Source: Pseudomonadota bacterium (GTDB lineage: Bacteria > Pseudomonadota > Alphaproteobacteria > Acetobacterales > Acetobacteraceae). Taken from it: DNA of 7,287 bases. The stretch's first letter is position 1. Every line of letters starts with the position of its first letter. The position numbers and the translations under genes were made by a program. A model generated the notes under the pieces. It was given only the letters and a program-made list of their open reading frames with translations, made no database searches and had not been told where the DNA came from. Location: contig JAJZFF010000129.1 of the NCBI GenBank assembly GCA_021805485.1, positions 1 to 7,287 on the forward strand, given 5' to 3'. This document shows, piece after piece, positions 1 through 7,287 of the stretch.

Positions 1-1147
1 GCGCGCCGACCGAGACGCCGCGCAGCATCTCGCCCGGCCGCGCCCAGGCATCGCAGCCGGCGGGATCGGCGCCGACCGCGAGATCGGCGATGAGGCCGAT
101 CGCCATGCCGGCCGCGCGCGCCGAGCGCTGGGCCATTTCCAGACCCTGGCGGGCGCGGAACTGGGCGTAGAGATGGAACGAAACCTCATCGTCGAGGCGC
201 TGCGCCGCCGCGGCGACATCCGCGCTGGCGGGATCGCGCCACGAGGCGGGCCAGCCGCGCCAGTCGCGCCCCTCGCCCCGGGTGACGCGTTCGGCGACGA
301 GGGCTTCGAACAATGCGTATTGCCGGGTGCCGGCCGGCGCATCGTCGCGGAAGGCGCGGAATGCCGGATCGTCGCGCCCGGCCGCGAACGCCGCGCGCAG
401 CAGCGCCGCGCGGCGGGAAAGCGCCCTGGGCCAGTCGATCAGCCCGGCATCCGCCACCTCGCCGCAATCGAGCGGCGCATAGGCCGGATTCAGGGCAAGG
501 CGGCTCGACGGCGCATAGGGGCTGTACTGATCCGGCGCGGCGGCGTGCAGGGCATGAACCGGGCTGATCGCCAGGGCATCGGCACCGAGGCGGCCGGCGG
601 GTCCGGCAAGGTCGGCCAGGGCCGCGAAATCGCCGTTCCCGCAATCGCCATCGCGCCTCAGGCCATAGAGCTGGACGGCAAGTCCCCATGCTTTTCCGTG
701 CTTTCCGCCGGCGGCGAGCGCATCGGCCACGGTATGGGCGCGCCGGGGCGCGATCGCCAGCGTGCGGACGCCTGAGGCGGTTTCCAGACGGTGATAGCCC
801 GGTGGCAGGGTGCCGGGCAGCGTGACGGTTCCGCCGGTCTCCGGGCCGGGCGCGACATCCAGCCGGCGCCCGTCCTCGAGATGGATGACCGCAGGACCGC
901 GGAGGGAAGCGAGTGATGCCGCGTCCCCTTCGGTCACGGCGAGCAGGGGGGACGTGTCGCGGTCCTCATCGTCGAGCCGGACGATGGTTTCGCGGCACGC
1001 CGCCTCACTGGTCGCATCGAGGCCGAGGCAGACGAGGATCGCGCGAAGGGTTGCCGGCGAGACGGTGTGGCGGACACCCGAGACGTCCTGCCAGACCACC
1101 TCCAGGCCCGCCCGCTCGGCGAGCGCGTGCAGTGCCGTTCCGCTCAT
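1..1147 (-). CDS. malQ: 4-alpha-glucanotransferase MalQ (amylomaltase), 3' partial
   Basis: MalQ transfers glucan segments between maltodextrins, releasing glucose and lengthening acceptors; here it would recycle the oligosaccharides made by GlgX. I translated the minus strand by hand from ATG 1147: 382 codons without a stop, running off the left edge. Residues 1-140 form an N-terminal domain as in the long (about 700-residue) proteobacterial MalQ type (LEVVWQDVSGVRHTVSPATL). The GH77 core begins at about 152 with KAWGLAVQLYGLRRDGDCGNGDF, written here only in part: WGLAVQLYGLR (154-164). The family motif SPYAPSSRLALNP (209-221) and IADLAVGADPAGCDAW (353-368) followed by GVSVGA identify it. 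The GH77 catalytic Asp/Glu/Asp lie further downstream and cannot be checked. The start forms an ATGA overlap with the glgX stop; upstream is only a weak GC-rich GGCGG, so translation is probably coupled. Codon use is extremely GC-rich. Confidence 0.93.
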   Translation of the reverse strand, partial: MSGTALHALAERAGLEVVWQDVSGVRHTVSPATLRAILVCLGLDATSEAACRETIVRLDDEDRDTSPLLAVTEGDAASLASLRGPAVIHLEDGRRLDVAPGPETGGTVTLPGTLPPGYHRLETASGVRTLAIAPRRAHTVADALAAGGKHGKAWGLAVQLYGLRRDGDCGNGDFAALADLAGPAGRLGADALAISPVHALHAAAPDQYSPYAPSSRLALNPAYAPLDCGEVADAGLIDWPRALSRRAALLRAAFAAGRDDPAFRAFRDDAPAGTRQYALFEALVAERVTRGEGRDWRGWPASWRDPASADVAAAAQRLDDEVSFHLYAQFRARQGLEMAQRSARAAGMAIGLIADLAVGADPAGCDAWARPGEMLRGVSVGA

Positions 1148-3255
1148 GCCGCCGGCGGCGCCAGTTCCGCGCCGAGAATCATCATCGAGCGCGCGGCGAC
1201 GGTGAGAGACGGGCCGTCAACCGCGCGGCGAGGCTGCTCCGCCCGGGCGGTGTCGATTTCGACGATCCACGCGAACGCCGGCGCGGGCAGGGTAAAGACC
1301 CTGTCATCCTCGGAGGCATTCAGCAGCAGCAGGGTTGCCTCGGCTCGTCCCTCGCATGCGGTGGCGCGCCGCAGCACCAGCAGACGCGCGGCGGCATCCG
1401 ACCAGGCGTGACTGTCGAGAGGGTTTCCGGCCTCGTCGAACCAGGCGGTATCCGGCAGATCGTCCGCAATCATCCCGATACCGTGGAGAAAGACGGCGCT
1501 GCGCAAGCTGGGATAGCGGCGACGCACGGTGGCCAGCGCGGTGACGAAGCCGAGCATGCCGGCGCCGGACTCATCGTCGAGCGCGGTCCAGTCGAGCCAG
1601 GAAAGCTCGTTGTCCTGACAATAGCCGTTGTTGTTTCCTTGCTGCGTGCGGTTGATCTCGTCGCCCGCCAGCAGCATCGGCGTGCCGTATGACGCAAACA
1701 GCGTCGCCAGCAGCGCCCGGCGCACGCGATCGCGCAGGGTGTTGATCGCGCTATCCGCGGTCTCGCCTTCGACGCCCCAGTTCGAGGAGGCGTTGTCCGC
1801 GGAACCGTCGCGGTTGTCTTCGCCGTTGGCGGAATTATGCCGTTCCGAATACGATACGAGATCGCGCAGCGTGAAGCCATCATGCGCCGTGACGAAATTG
1901 ACCGAGGCGGAGGGACGCCGGCGCCGGCGGTCGAACAGCTCGGGCGAGCCCATCAGCCGGCGCGCGATTTCCGGCCTCTGCCCCGGATCGCCACGCCAGA
2001 ACCGCCGCGCGCCGTCTCTGAACGCCGCGTTCCATTCGCCGAAGCCGGGCGGATAATTGCCAAGCTGATAACCGCCGGGCCCGAGATCCCACGGCTCGGC
2101 GATCAGCTTGAGACCGGAGAGCACGGGATCCTGCCGGATGGCATCGAAGAAGCCGGCGGAAGGATCGAAATCGCTCGCTTCACGACCGAGCGTCGTTGCC
2201 AGATCGAACCTGAATCCGTCGACCCGGAACCGTGTTGCCCAATGGCGCAGACTGTCGGTCACCATCTGCAGCACGCGCGGATGGGCGATGTTGACCGTAT
2301 TTCCGCAACCCGTGTGGTTGACGCAGCGACGTCGCTGGTCGGGCATCAATCGGTAATAGCTGGCATTGTCCAACCCGCGCCAGGAAAGCGTGGGCCCGCT
2401 CTCATCCCCCTCGCATGTATGATTGTAGACGACATCGAGGATGATCTCGATCCCGGCTTCATGCAGGCGCCGGACCGTGGCGCGCAACTCGTCATCCGGG
2501 TCGTCCGGCTCGGCGAAGTAGCGCCGCTCCGGCGCGAAGAAGGCAAGCGTCGAATAGCCCCAGTAATTCGAGAGTCGCCGCTCGACGAGAAACCTGTCCT
2601 GGAGGAAGGCGTGAACAGGGAGAAGCTCGATCGCGGTAATCCCGAGCCTGACGAGATGGTCGATCATGCGCGGATCGCGCAGCGCGGCGAAGGTGCCGCG
2701 CCTGTCCTCCGGAAGGTCGCCACGCCGGCGCGTCAGGCCGCGTATATGCGCCTCGTAGATGACGGTCTCCGCCCAACCGCGAAGCGGCCTGCGATCATCG
2801 CCCCAGGTTGCGTCATCGGTGAGGACGACCGCCTTGGGCACCGCCTGGGCCGAATCGCGGCGATCGAATGAAAGGTCGGCGCGCGTGGCTCCAACCCGGT
2901 AGCCGAACAACGTGTCGGACCAGCGCACATCGCCGACCAGGGCGCGCGCGTAGGGATCGAGCAGCAGCTTGTTCGGGTTGAACCGATGGCCCTGTTCGGG
3001 CTGATACGGACCATGGGCGCGGTATCCGTAGACGAGGCCGGGCAGGGCATCGGGCAGATAGCCGTGGAAGACCTCGTCGGTGCATTCCGGCAGGTCATAG
3101 CGCGCGATCTCGCGACGGCCGCTCCGGTCGAACACGCATAATTCGATCCGGTCGGCATTGGCCGAGAACACCGCGAAATTGACCCCGAACCCGTCCCAGG
3201 TCGCGCCCAGCGGATCGGACCGCCCCGCCGTCATGCATTTCGGCAGGCTGGCCAT
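1144..3255 (-). CDS. glgX: Glycogen debranching enzyme GlgX (isoamylase type)
   Basis: GlgX hydrolyses alpha-1,6 branches in glycogen or limit dextrin, releasing short maltodextrins in the cytosol. From ATG 3255 it has 703 residues, normal for GlgX/TreX. The N-terminal CBM48-like domain reads PLGATWDGFGVNFAVFSANA, then GYRAHGPY and HRFNPNKLLLDPYARA, signatures of this family. The GH13 barrel shows region I DVVYNH (274-279), region II GFRFDLA with nucleophile Asp351, region III LIAEPWD with acid/base Glu387, and region IV TAHDGFTLRDLVSY with Asp459. GNNNGYCQDNELSWLDW near 541-557 is also typical. The C-terminal beta domain is rather short. An odd run of five Arg (443-447) precedes region IV. 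The frame can be extended one codon to a TTG at 3258, but ATG 3255 forms a TGATG junction with glgB and has GGAG 5 bases upstream. A later ATG (3234) lacks a ribosome site. It feeds MalQ, encoded directly downstream. Confidence 0.96.
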   Translation of the reverse strand: MASLPKCMTAGRSDPLGATWDGFGVNFAVFSANADRIELCVFDRSGRREIARYDLPECTDEVFHGYLPDALPGLVYGYRAHGPYQPEQGHRFNPNKLLLDPYARALVGDVRWSDTLFGYRVGATRADLSFDRRDSAQAVPKAVVLTDDATWGDDRRPLRGWAETVIYEAHIRGLTRRRGDLPEDRRGTFAALRDPRMIDHLVRLGITAIELLPVHAFLQDRFLVERRLSNYWGYSTLAFFAPERRYFAEPDDPDDELRATVRRLHEAGIEIILDVVYNHTCEGDESGPTLSWRGLDNASYYRLMPDQRRRCVNHTGCGNTVNIAHPRVLQMVTDSLRHWATRFRVDGFRFDLATTLGREASDFDPSAGFFDAIRQDPVLSGLKLIAEPWDLGPGGYQLGNYPPGFGEWNAAFRDGARRFWRGDPGQRPEIARRLMGSPELFDRRRRRPSASVNFVTAHDGFTLRDLVSYSERHNSANGEDNRDGSADNASSNWGVEGETADSAINTLRDRVRRALLATLFASYGTPMLLAGDEINRTQQGNNNGYCQDNELSWLDWTALDDESGAGMLGFVTALATVRRRYPSLRSAVFLHGIGMIADDLPDTAWFDEAGNPLDSHAWSDAAARLLVLRRATACEGRAEATLLLLNASEDDRVFTLPAPAFAWIVEIDTARAEQPRRAVDGPSLTVAARSMMILGAELAPPAA

Positions 3256-5420
3256 CAAATCTCCGAACGCAGGATCAGCGCGCCCAGCGGAGGCAGCGTC
3301 AGGGACAGGGACTGCGCAAAGCCGTGCGCGGGATGATCGTCGCTGTCGATCGCGCCAAGATTGCCGAGGCCGCTCCCGCCATACTCCACGGCGTCGGTGT
3401 TCAGGACTTCGCGCCAGCGCCCCGCCAGCGGCACGCCCACACGGTATCGCTCACGCGGGACCGGCGTGAAATTGCATGCGACCAGAAGGATATTCCGGTC
3501 ATGACGAACATGCCGCAGCCAGGCGAGGACGCTTTGATCCGCGTCATCCTCGACCACCCAGCGAAAGCCCTCGGGATCGAAATCCGTGCAGGACAGCGAG
3601 GGTTCGTCGCGATAGAGATGGTTCAGGTCGCGCAGCAGCAGGCGCAGGGCTGCGTGTTCCGGCCTTGCCGCCTCCAGCCAGTTCAATTCGGTATCGTGGT
3701 TCCATTCCGCGCTCTGGCCGAATTCCTGCCCCATGAACAACAGCTTCTTGCCAGGCTGGGTCCACATGAACGCGAAATAGAGCCGGAGGTTGGCCAGGCG
3801 CTGCCAGGTGTCACCGGGCATCTTTCCGAACAGGGACCGCTTTCCGTGCACGACTTCGTCATGCGAGATCGGCAGCACGAAGCGCTCGGAAAACGCGTAT
3901 ACGAGACCAAAGGTCATGTCATGGTGACAGAATTTTCGATGGACCGGATCGTGCTCGATATAACGCAGCGTGTCATGCATCCACCCCATGTTCCACTTAT
4001 GGGTGAAGCCGAGGCCGCCCTGCCCGACAGGACGGCTGACACCCGGCCAGGCCGTCGATTCCTCGGCGATCAGCATTGCACCAGGGGCATTTTCAGCGAC
4101 GGCGGCCGAAAGTTCCCTGAGGAAGGCGACGGCTTCGAGATTCTCCCGCCCACCGTGACGGTTCGGTATCCACTCGCCCGGCCGGCGCGAGTAATCGCGG
4201 TACAGCATGGATGCCACCGCATCGACACGAAGGCCGTCGAAATGAAATGTCTCAAGCCAGAACAACGCGCTGGCAATCAGGAAATTCTTTACTTCATTCC
4301 GGCCGAGATTGTAGATCAGCGTATTCCAGTCCTGATGGAATCCCTCTCTGGGGTCTTCATGTTCATAGAGTGCCGTTCCGTCAAACCGGACGAGTCCGTG
4401 TGCGTCGGTCGGGAAATGTCCGGGCACCCAATCGAGAATGACGCCGAGACCCGCCGCATGACAGCGATCGACGAAGTCCGCCAGTTCTTCTGGCGTGCCA
4501 AGGGCGGGGATCGGCGCGAATTGCGACAGCGGCTGGTAGCCCCACGACCCTCCGAAAGGGTGGGCCGTCAGAGGCAGGAATTCGATATGGGTAAAGCCGA
4601 GATCGCGCGCATAGGGGATCAGCGTGTCGGCCAGTTCGCGCCAGAGCAGGGGGCGGCCGTCCGCGTGCCGGCGCCATGAGGGGGCATGGACTTCGTAGAT
4701 CGATAACGGCCTGTCAGACCGGGCCTCGCGCGCGGCGCACCAGGCGCCATCCCGCCATCGAAACGCAGCGGCCGGTGCTACGATCGATGCGGTTGCCGGA
4801 GGTCCCTCGACCTGACGCGCAACGGGGTCCGACTTCTGATGGATCTCGCCGGATTTCTGGAGAATCTCGAACTTGTAGAGAGTCCCGGCAGAAAGCTCCG
4901 GAATGAAGAGTTCCCAGACGCCGGCATCGTGCCGGAACCGCATCGGGTGGCGCCGGCCGTCCCAGCCGTTGAAAGCCCCGACCACCGAAACCCGCCGCGC
5001 ATTCGGCGCCCAGACCGCGAAGCGCACGCCCTCCGCGCCGTCGATCGCGGCAGGAATGGCGCCGAGACATTCAGCCAGAAGCAGCATCCGTCCCTCGGCG
5101 AGAGAGCGGATCTCATCGTCGCCGAGCAGCGGGCCGTAGCGGTAGGGATCGTCGATCTCCTGACTGGAGATGCCCCAATCGACCCTGAGGCGGTAGGACG
5201 CCACCTCGACCGGCTCGCTTTCGAAAATGCCGGCGGGATGCACGCGGGTCATGGGCAGTTCCAGACCCGTTCCGCAGAGAAGCGTGACGCCGCCTGCTCC
5301 AGGCTGGATCGTCCGGACGAACGTTCCCAGGGGCCCCTGGCAGAGCCCGAGCACGCCGAACGGGTCGGAATGGGTTCCGGCGGCAAGCGCGTCCAGCGTT
5401 TCGTCAGCCGATGCCGGCAT
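3255..5420 (-). CDS. glgB: 1,4-alpha-glucan (glycogen) branching enzyme GlgB
   Basis: GlgB cuts alpha-1,4-glucan chains and re-attaches them as alpha-1,6 branches in cytosolic glycogen. From the ATG at 5420 it has 721 residues, the usual length for GlgB with both N-terminal domains. Residues 10-100 ([11 protein letters not shown]) form the N1 domain. About 120-215 is the CBM48 domain ([20 protein letters not shown]). The GH13 barrel follows: region I DWVPGH (330-335), region [11 protein letters not shown] with nucleophile Asp400, region [11 protein letters not shown] with acid/base Glu453, and region [12 protein letters not shown] with Asp521. A C-terminal beta domain ends at LRSEI. All catalytic residues are present. 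I chose ATG 5420 because GGGAGG sits 5 bases upstream; an in-frame ATG at 5444 (729 residues) has no clear ribosome binding site. Its start overlaps treS-mak and its stop shares a base with the glgX start, implying coupled translation. In this setting it probably branches GlgE-made glucan. Confidence 0.97.
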   Translation of the reverse strand: MPASADETLDALAAGTHSDPFGVLGLCQGPLGTFVRTIQPGAGGVTLLCGTGLELPMTRVHPAGIFESEPVEVASYRLRVDWGISSQEIDDPYRYGPLLGDDEIRSLAEGRMLLLAECLGAIPAAIDGAEGVRFAVWAPNARRVSVVGAFNGWDGRRHPMRFRHDAGVWELFIPELSAGTLYKFEILQKSGEIHQKSDPVARQVEGPPATASIVAPAAAFRWRDGAWCAAREARSDRPLSIYEVHAPSWRRHADGRPLLWRELADTLIPYARDLGFTHIEFLPLTAHPFGGSWGYQPLSQFAPIPALGTPEELADFVDRCHAAGLGVILDWVPGHFPTDAHGLVRFDGTALYEHEDPREGFHQDWNTLIYNLGRNEVKNFLIASALFWLETFHFDGLRVDAVASMLYRDYSRRPGEWIPNRHGGRENLEAVAFLRELSAAVAENAPGAMLIAEESTAWPGVSRPVGQGGLGFTHKWNMGWMHDTLRYIEHDPVHRKFCHHDMTFGLVYAFSERFVLPISHDEVVHGKRSLFGKMPGDTWQRLANLRLYFAFMWTQPGKKLLFMGQEFGQSAEWNHDTELNWLEAARPEHAALRLLLRDLNHLYRDEPSLSCTDFDPEGFRWVVEDDADQSVLAWLRHVRHDRNILLVACNFTPVPRERYRVGVPLAGRWREVLNTDAVEYGGSGLGNLGAIDSDDHPAHGFAQSLSLTLPPLGALILRSEI
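3261..3264 (-). promoter_or_regulatory. Ribosome binding site of glgX (decides the start)
   Basis: The minus strand reads GGAG, then ATTTG, then ATG at 3255. The site lies within the last codons of glgB, and the glgB stop TGA shares its final A with the glgX ATG. This supports ATG 3255 over the TTG one codon upstream (3258) and the ATG at 3234. Confidence 0.65.
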
Positions 5421-7287
5421 CCCTGCCTCCCGTGTCCCGCTCATGGATCCGGACCAGTCCGCTCAGCGGAATGTCGATCCAGCCGGGGCGATTTGCCGCC
5501 TCGTAACAGATCTCGTACGCGGCCTTCTCGATCGTGAACAGCGTGAGGATGTCGTGCCATGCGTCGTCCGTGATCCATGGCCGGGGGGCCGCCAGCGCGA
5601 CCGCACGGTAGGCCTCGGTGAATGCCGCGGCCGCCTCGCCGCGAAAGCGCGCAATCATGGCCTGCTGGCGGTCTTCGCCGCGTTCGCTGGCCGCGAATGC
5701 CGCGCGTTCGACGGTTGCGGCCGCGTAATCGAGGGATCGCAACAGCCCCGCGACATCGCGCAAGGGGGAGGATTTCTTCCGTCGCTCGGCAAGGGGCTTG
5801 AGGGGTTCGCCTTCGAAATCGATGATGAACGCATCCCCCTGCGCGACCAGAACCTGGCCGAGATGAAAGTCGCCATGCACCCGGGTCAGCAAGGTTCCGC
5901 TTCCAGCCTCGGCAAGGTGCGGCAAGCGGGTTTCGATCGCCGCCCGCCCATCGCGCAGGCGCCGGATCAGGTCTTGCGTATCCGGCCCGATCTTGTCGGT
6001 CATCTGCCCGGCCACCGAAATGGCGGCTTCCAGCTGGCTTCGCGCGGCTTCCGCCCATGCCGCAATCTCGGCCTCGCCGACTTCCTCGGGAACGAAATCG
6101 GGACCTGTGCCGAACTGTGCAAGGACCGAGTGCATCTCCGCGAGGCGTCGTCCGATCACCGACACGAAGGAGAGATAGCCGGAGAGCGGATCAATTCCGC
6201 CGGGTTCGTCGAGTTCCGTGTGAATTGCGCTGTCAACCGCTCGCTTCAGGACATCCAGCGTCCACTGCCAGGCATCGCCCTGGTTGCGGACAAACTGCTG
6301 GACAACGATGAGCGTGCAACGTGTGCCATCCGGTTCAAGTCGCACGACTTCGCCGAGCAATGCGGGAATGTTCGCAAAGGACGCGTCGGTCAGGAAGCGG
6401 CTCATTTCCGTCTCGGGATGAATTCCGCGCTCCGTCCGCCGCAGGATCTTCATGACCGCGGCATCGCCGACGATCAGGGAACTGTTGGATTGTTCGGCGG
6501 AAAAGCGGCGGATCTCCGCATCATCGAGAGGGGGCACGGCATCGATCAGTGCGGTGGGCTCGTAGCTGAGCCTTCCGGAATCGAGGGAAATGCAGGCCTT
6601 TGTCCGCAACCTGTCGATGATGTCGCGGCAAAAGCGGTCGACCGCGAAGGCGTCCGTCAGATAGCCAACCCGGCGATGCCGACGAATGCGGGCCAATGCG
6701 AGCTGCTGAACGATACTTGCAACCGGACCGTCATCCCAGACCACGGCGAGCGGCAGGAGATACACATCCCGCTTCCCCTCGCCCGCGAGCTCGACATTGA
6801 TTTCGCAGAGCAGGAAATCGTCCTCAGCCGTTCCGAGCATATGCGCATTCGCGATCGTTACGGATTGTATATGTCTATCCTTCGCGGCGAACCAGCGCCG
6901 GCGCTGGAGATAGGGCGGCAGAATTTCGGCCTCGAGACTCTGCCGGCCGTCGACGGCAACGAGGTCGGACAGGCCGAGCCGCATGACGAGGGTTATGTAA
7001 TCGGGCAGCGGCTCGGATGGCTGGATGCGCCAGCCGGGCATCGCGGCTTCGGTTGTCAGGCTGAACCAGTAGAATGAAAACGGCGGCAGGGTCAGCATAT
7101 ACGGAAGCTGGCCCACCGGCGGGAACGGCGCGCCGCCGATGAGGTCGAGCGGGATCCGGCCATCGAAGGCCGCGAGGTCGAGTTCGACGGCCTGGGCCGT
7201 GCGGGCGAGATTGTAGACGCAGAGTATCGTTTCTTCGCCTCCGTCCTGATCGGTCCATTCCCGAACATAGGCGAGCACCTTCCGGTT
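5404..7287 (-). CDS. treS: Trehalose synthase-maltokinase fusion (TreS-Mak), 5' partial
   Basis: This is the C-terminal 627 residues of a fused trehalose synthase/maltokinase; the frame is open to the right edge, so the N-terminal GH13 catalytic barrel of TreS lies outside. The fragment starts [10 protein letters not shown], typical of TreS just after the barrel. Residues to about 77 form the TreS C-terminal beta domain, ending [14 protein letters not shown]. From about residue 95 a maltokinase follows: a cap region with [14 protein letters not shown], a putative ATP-binding Lys near 280 (AAVMKILRR), the aminoglycoside-phosphotransferase-like catalytic motif HGDFHLGQ (471-478, Asp473) and the metal-binding IDFEGEP (Asp490). 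By family knowledge TreS interconverts trehalose and maltose, and Mak uses ATP to make maltose 1-phosphate for GlgE; both are cytosolic. A GTG at 7278 is an internal Val codon, not the start. The stop overlaps glgB, suggesting an operon. Family assignment is secure; the N-terminal half is inferred. Confidence 0.95.
   Translation of the reverse strand, partial: NRKVLAYVREWTDQDGGEETILCVYNLARTAQAVELDLAAFDGRIPLDLIGGAPFPPVGQLPYMLTLPPFSFYWFSLTTEAAMPGWRIQPSEPLPDYITLVMRLGLSDLVAVDGRQSLEAEILPPYLQRRRWFAAKDRHIQSVTIANAHMLGTAEDDFLLCEINVELAGEGKRDVYLLPLAVVWDDGPVASIVQQLALARIRRHRRVGYLTDAFAVDRFCRDIIDRLRTKACISLDSGRLSYEPTALIDAVPPLDDAEIRRFSAEQSNSSLIVGDAAVMKILRRTERGIHPETEMSRFLTDASFANIPALLGEVVRLEPDGTRCTLIVVQQFVRNQGDAWQWTLDVLKRAVDSAIHTELDEPGGIDPLSGYLSFVSVIGRRLAEMHSVLAQFGTGPDFVPEEVGEAEIAAWAEAARSQLEAAISVAGQMTDKIGPDTQDLIRRLRDGRAAIETRLPHLAEAGSGTLLTRVHGDFHLGQVLVAQGDAFIIDFEGEPLKPLAERRKKSSPLRDVAGLLRSLDYAAATVERAAFAASERGEDRQQAMIARFRGEAAAAFTEAYRAVALAAPRPWITDDAWHDILTLFTIEKAAYEICYEAANRPGWIDIPLSGLVRIHERDTGGRDAGIG
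5426..5431 (-). promoter_or_regulatory. Ribosome binding site of glgB (decides the start)
   Basis: The minus strand reads GGGAGG, then CAGGG, then ATG at 5420. This is a strong Shine-Dalgarno match at 5-base spacing, inside the 3' end of treS-mak. The alternative ATG at 5444 is preceded by GGTCCGGATCC, with no purine-rich match at proper spacing. This favours the 721-residue GlgB. Confidence 0.7.

Noticed and set aside
173..775. A 200-codon plus-strand frame in the region with no complete gene at the left
   Set aside because: The minus strand here is an uninterrupted malQ frame with GH77 motifs. The plus-strand translation is low-complexity Arg/Gly/Ala.
1837..2871. A 344-codon open frame on the plus strand, antisense to glgX
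   Set aside because: It is opposite the GlgX barrel and resembles no family I recognise; treated as a shadow.
3324..4679. A 451-codon open frame on the plus strand, antisense to glgB
   Set aside because: It lies wholly inside glgB opposite the catalytic regions, has no recognisable motif, and is explained by codon bias on the other strand.
5445..5450. Palindrome GGATCC just before ATG 5444
   Set aside because: A six-base palindrome is expected by chance; it is a restriction-site sequence with no other support for function.
5227..7077. A 616-codon open frame on the plus strand, antisense to treS-mak and the glgB start
   Set aside because: The minus-strand frame has clear TreS, maltokinase and GlgB motifs throughout. 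The antisense protein shows no recognisable domain, and long antisense frames are expected in GC-rich coding DNA.
1..7287. Search for an undescribed system, CRISPR, tRNA/rRNA, insertion sequences, terminators or internal promoters
   Set aside because: The whole window is covered by four overlapping known carbohydrate genes. I saw no repeated spacers, inverted-repeat ends, RNA-like structures or non-coding gaps.

Overview
The window is a GC-rich stretch of bacterial chromosome. It is filled by one compact minus-strand gene cluster for trehalose, maltose and alpha-glucan (glycogen) metabolism. High GC, tight translational coupling and protein wording (for example a MalQ reading IADLAVGADPAG) fit a proteobacterium. 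An alphaproteobacterium such as a Rhizobiales or Acetobacteraceae member seems most likely, but this is an inference from gene style and the taxon cannot be fixed from the sequence.

Transcription runs from high to low coordinates. At 7287-5404 is the C-terminal part of a trehalose synthase (TreS) fused to a maltokinase (Mak/Pep2); its 5' end lies outside the window. Next is a complete glycogen branching enzyme, glgB (5420-3255, or 5444 with the longer start). Then a complete isoamylase-type debranching enzyme, glgX (3255-1144). Last is the N-terminal 382 codons of a 4-alpha-glucanotransferase, malQ (1147-1), which runs off the left edge. No intergenic space exists: the junctions are a 17-base overlap (41 with the longer glgB start), TGATG and ATGA. 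No internal promoter, terminator, RNA gene, repeat or mobile element was seen.

Together the genes describe a GlgE-type route with turnover enzymes attached. TreS interconverts trehalose and maltose, and the maltokinase makes maltose 1-phosphate. A GlgE maltosyltransferase (expected upstream, not in the window) would polymerise it. GlgB adds alpha-1,6 branches, GlgX removes branches and MalQ reshuffles the released maltodextrins. The TreS-Mak/GlgB pair is the strongest evidence for this pathway. The window contains no glgC or glgA.

The region is well explained by known families. I found no sign of an undescribed system. The points worth a second look are start-site choices, the fusion and pathway context, the overlapping junctions and a GC contrast between malQ and the core of glgB.
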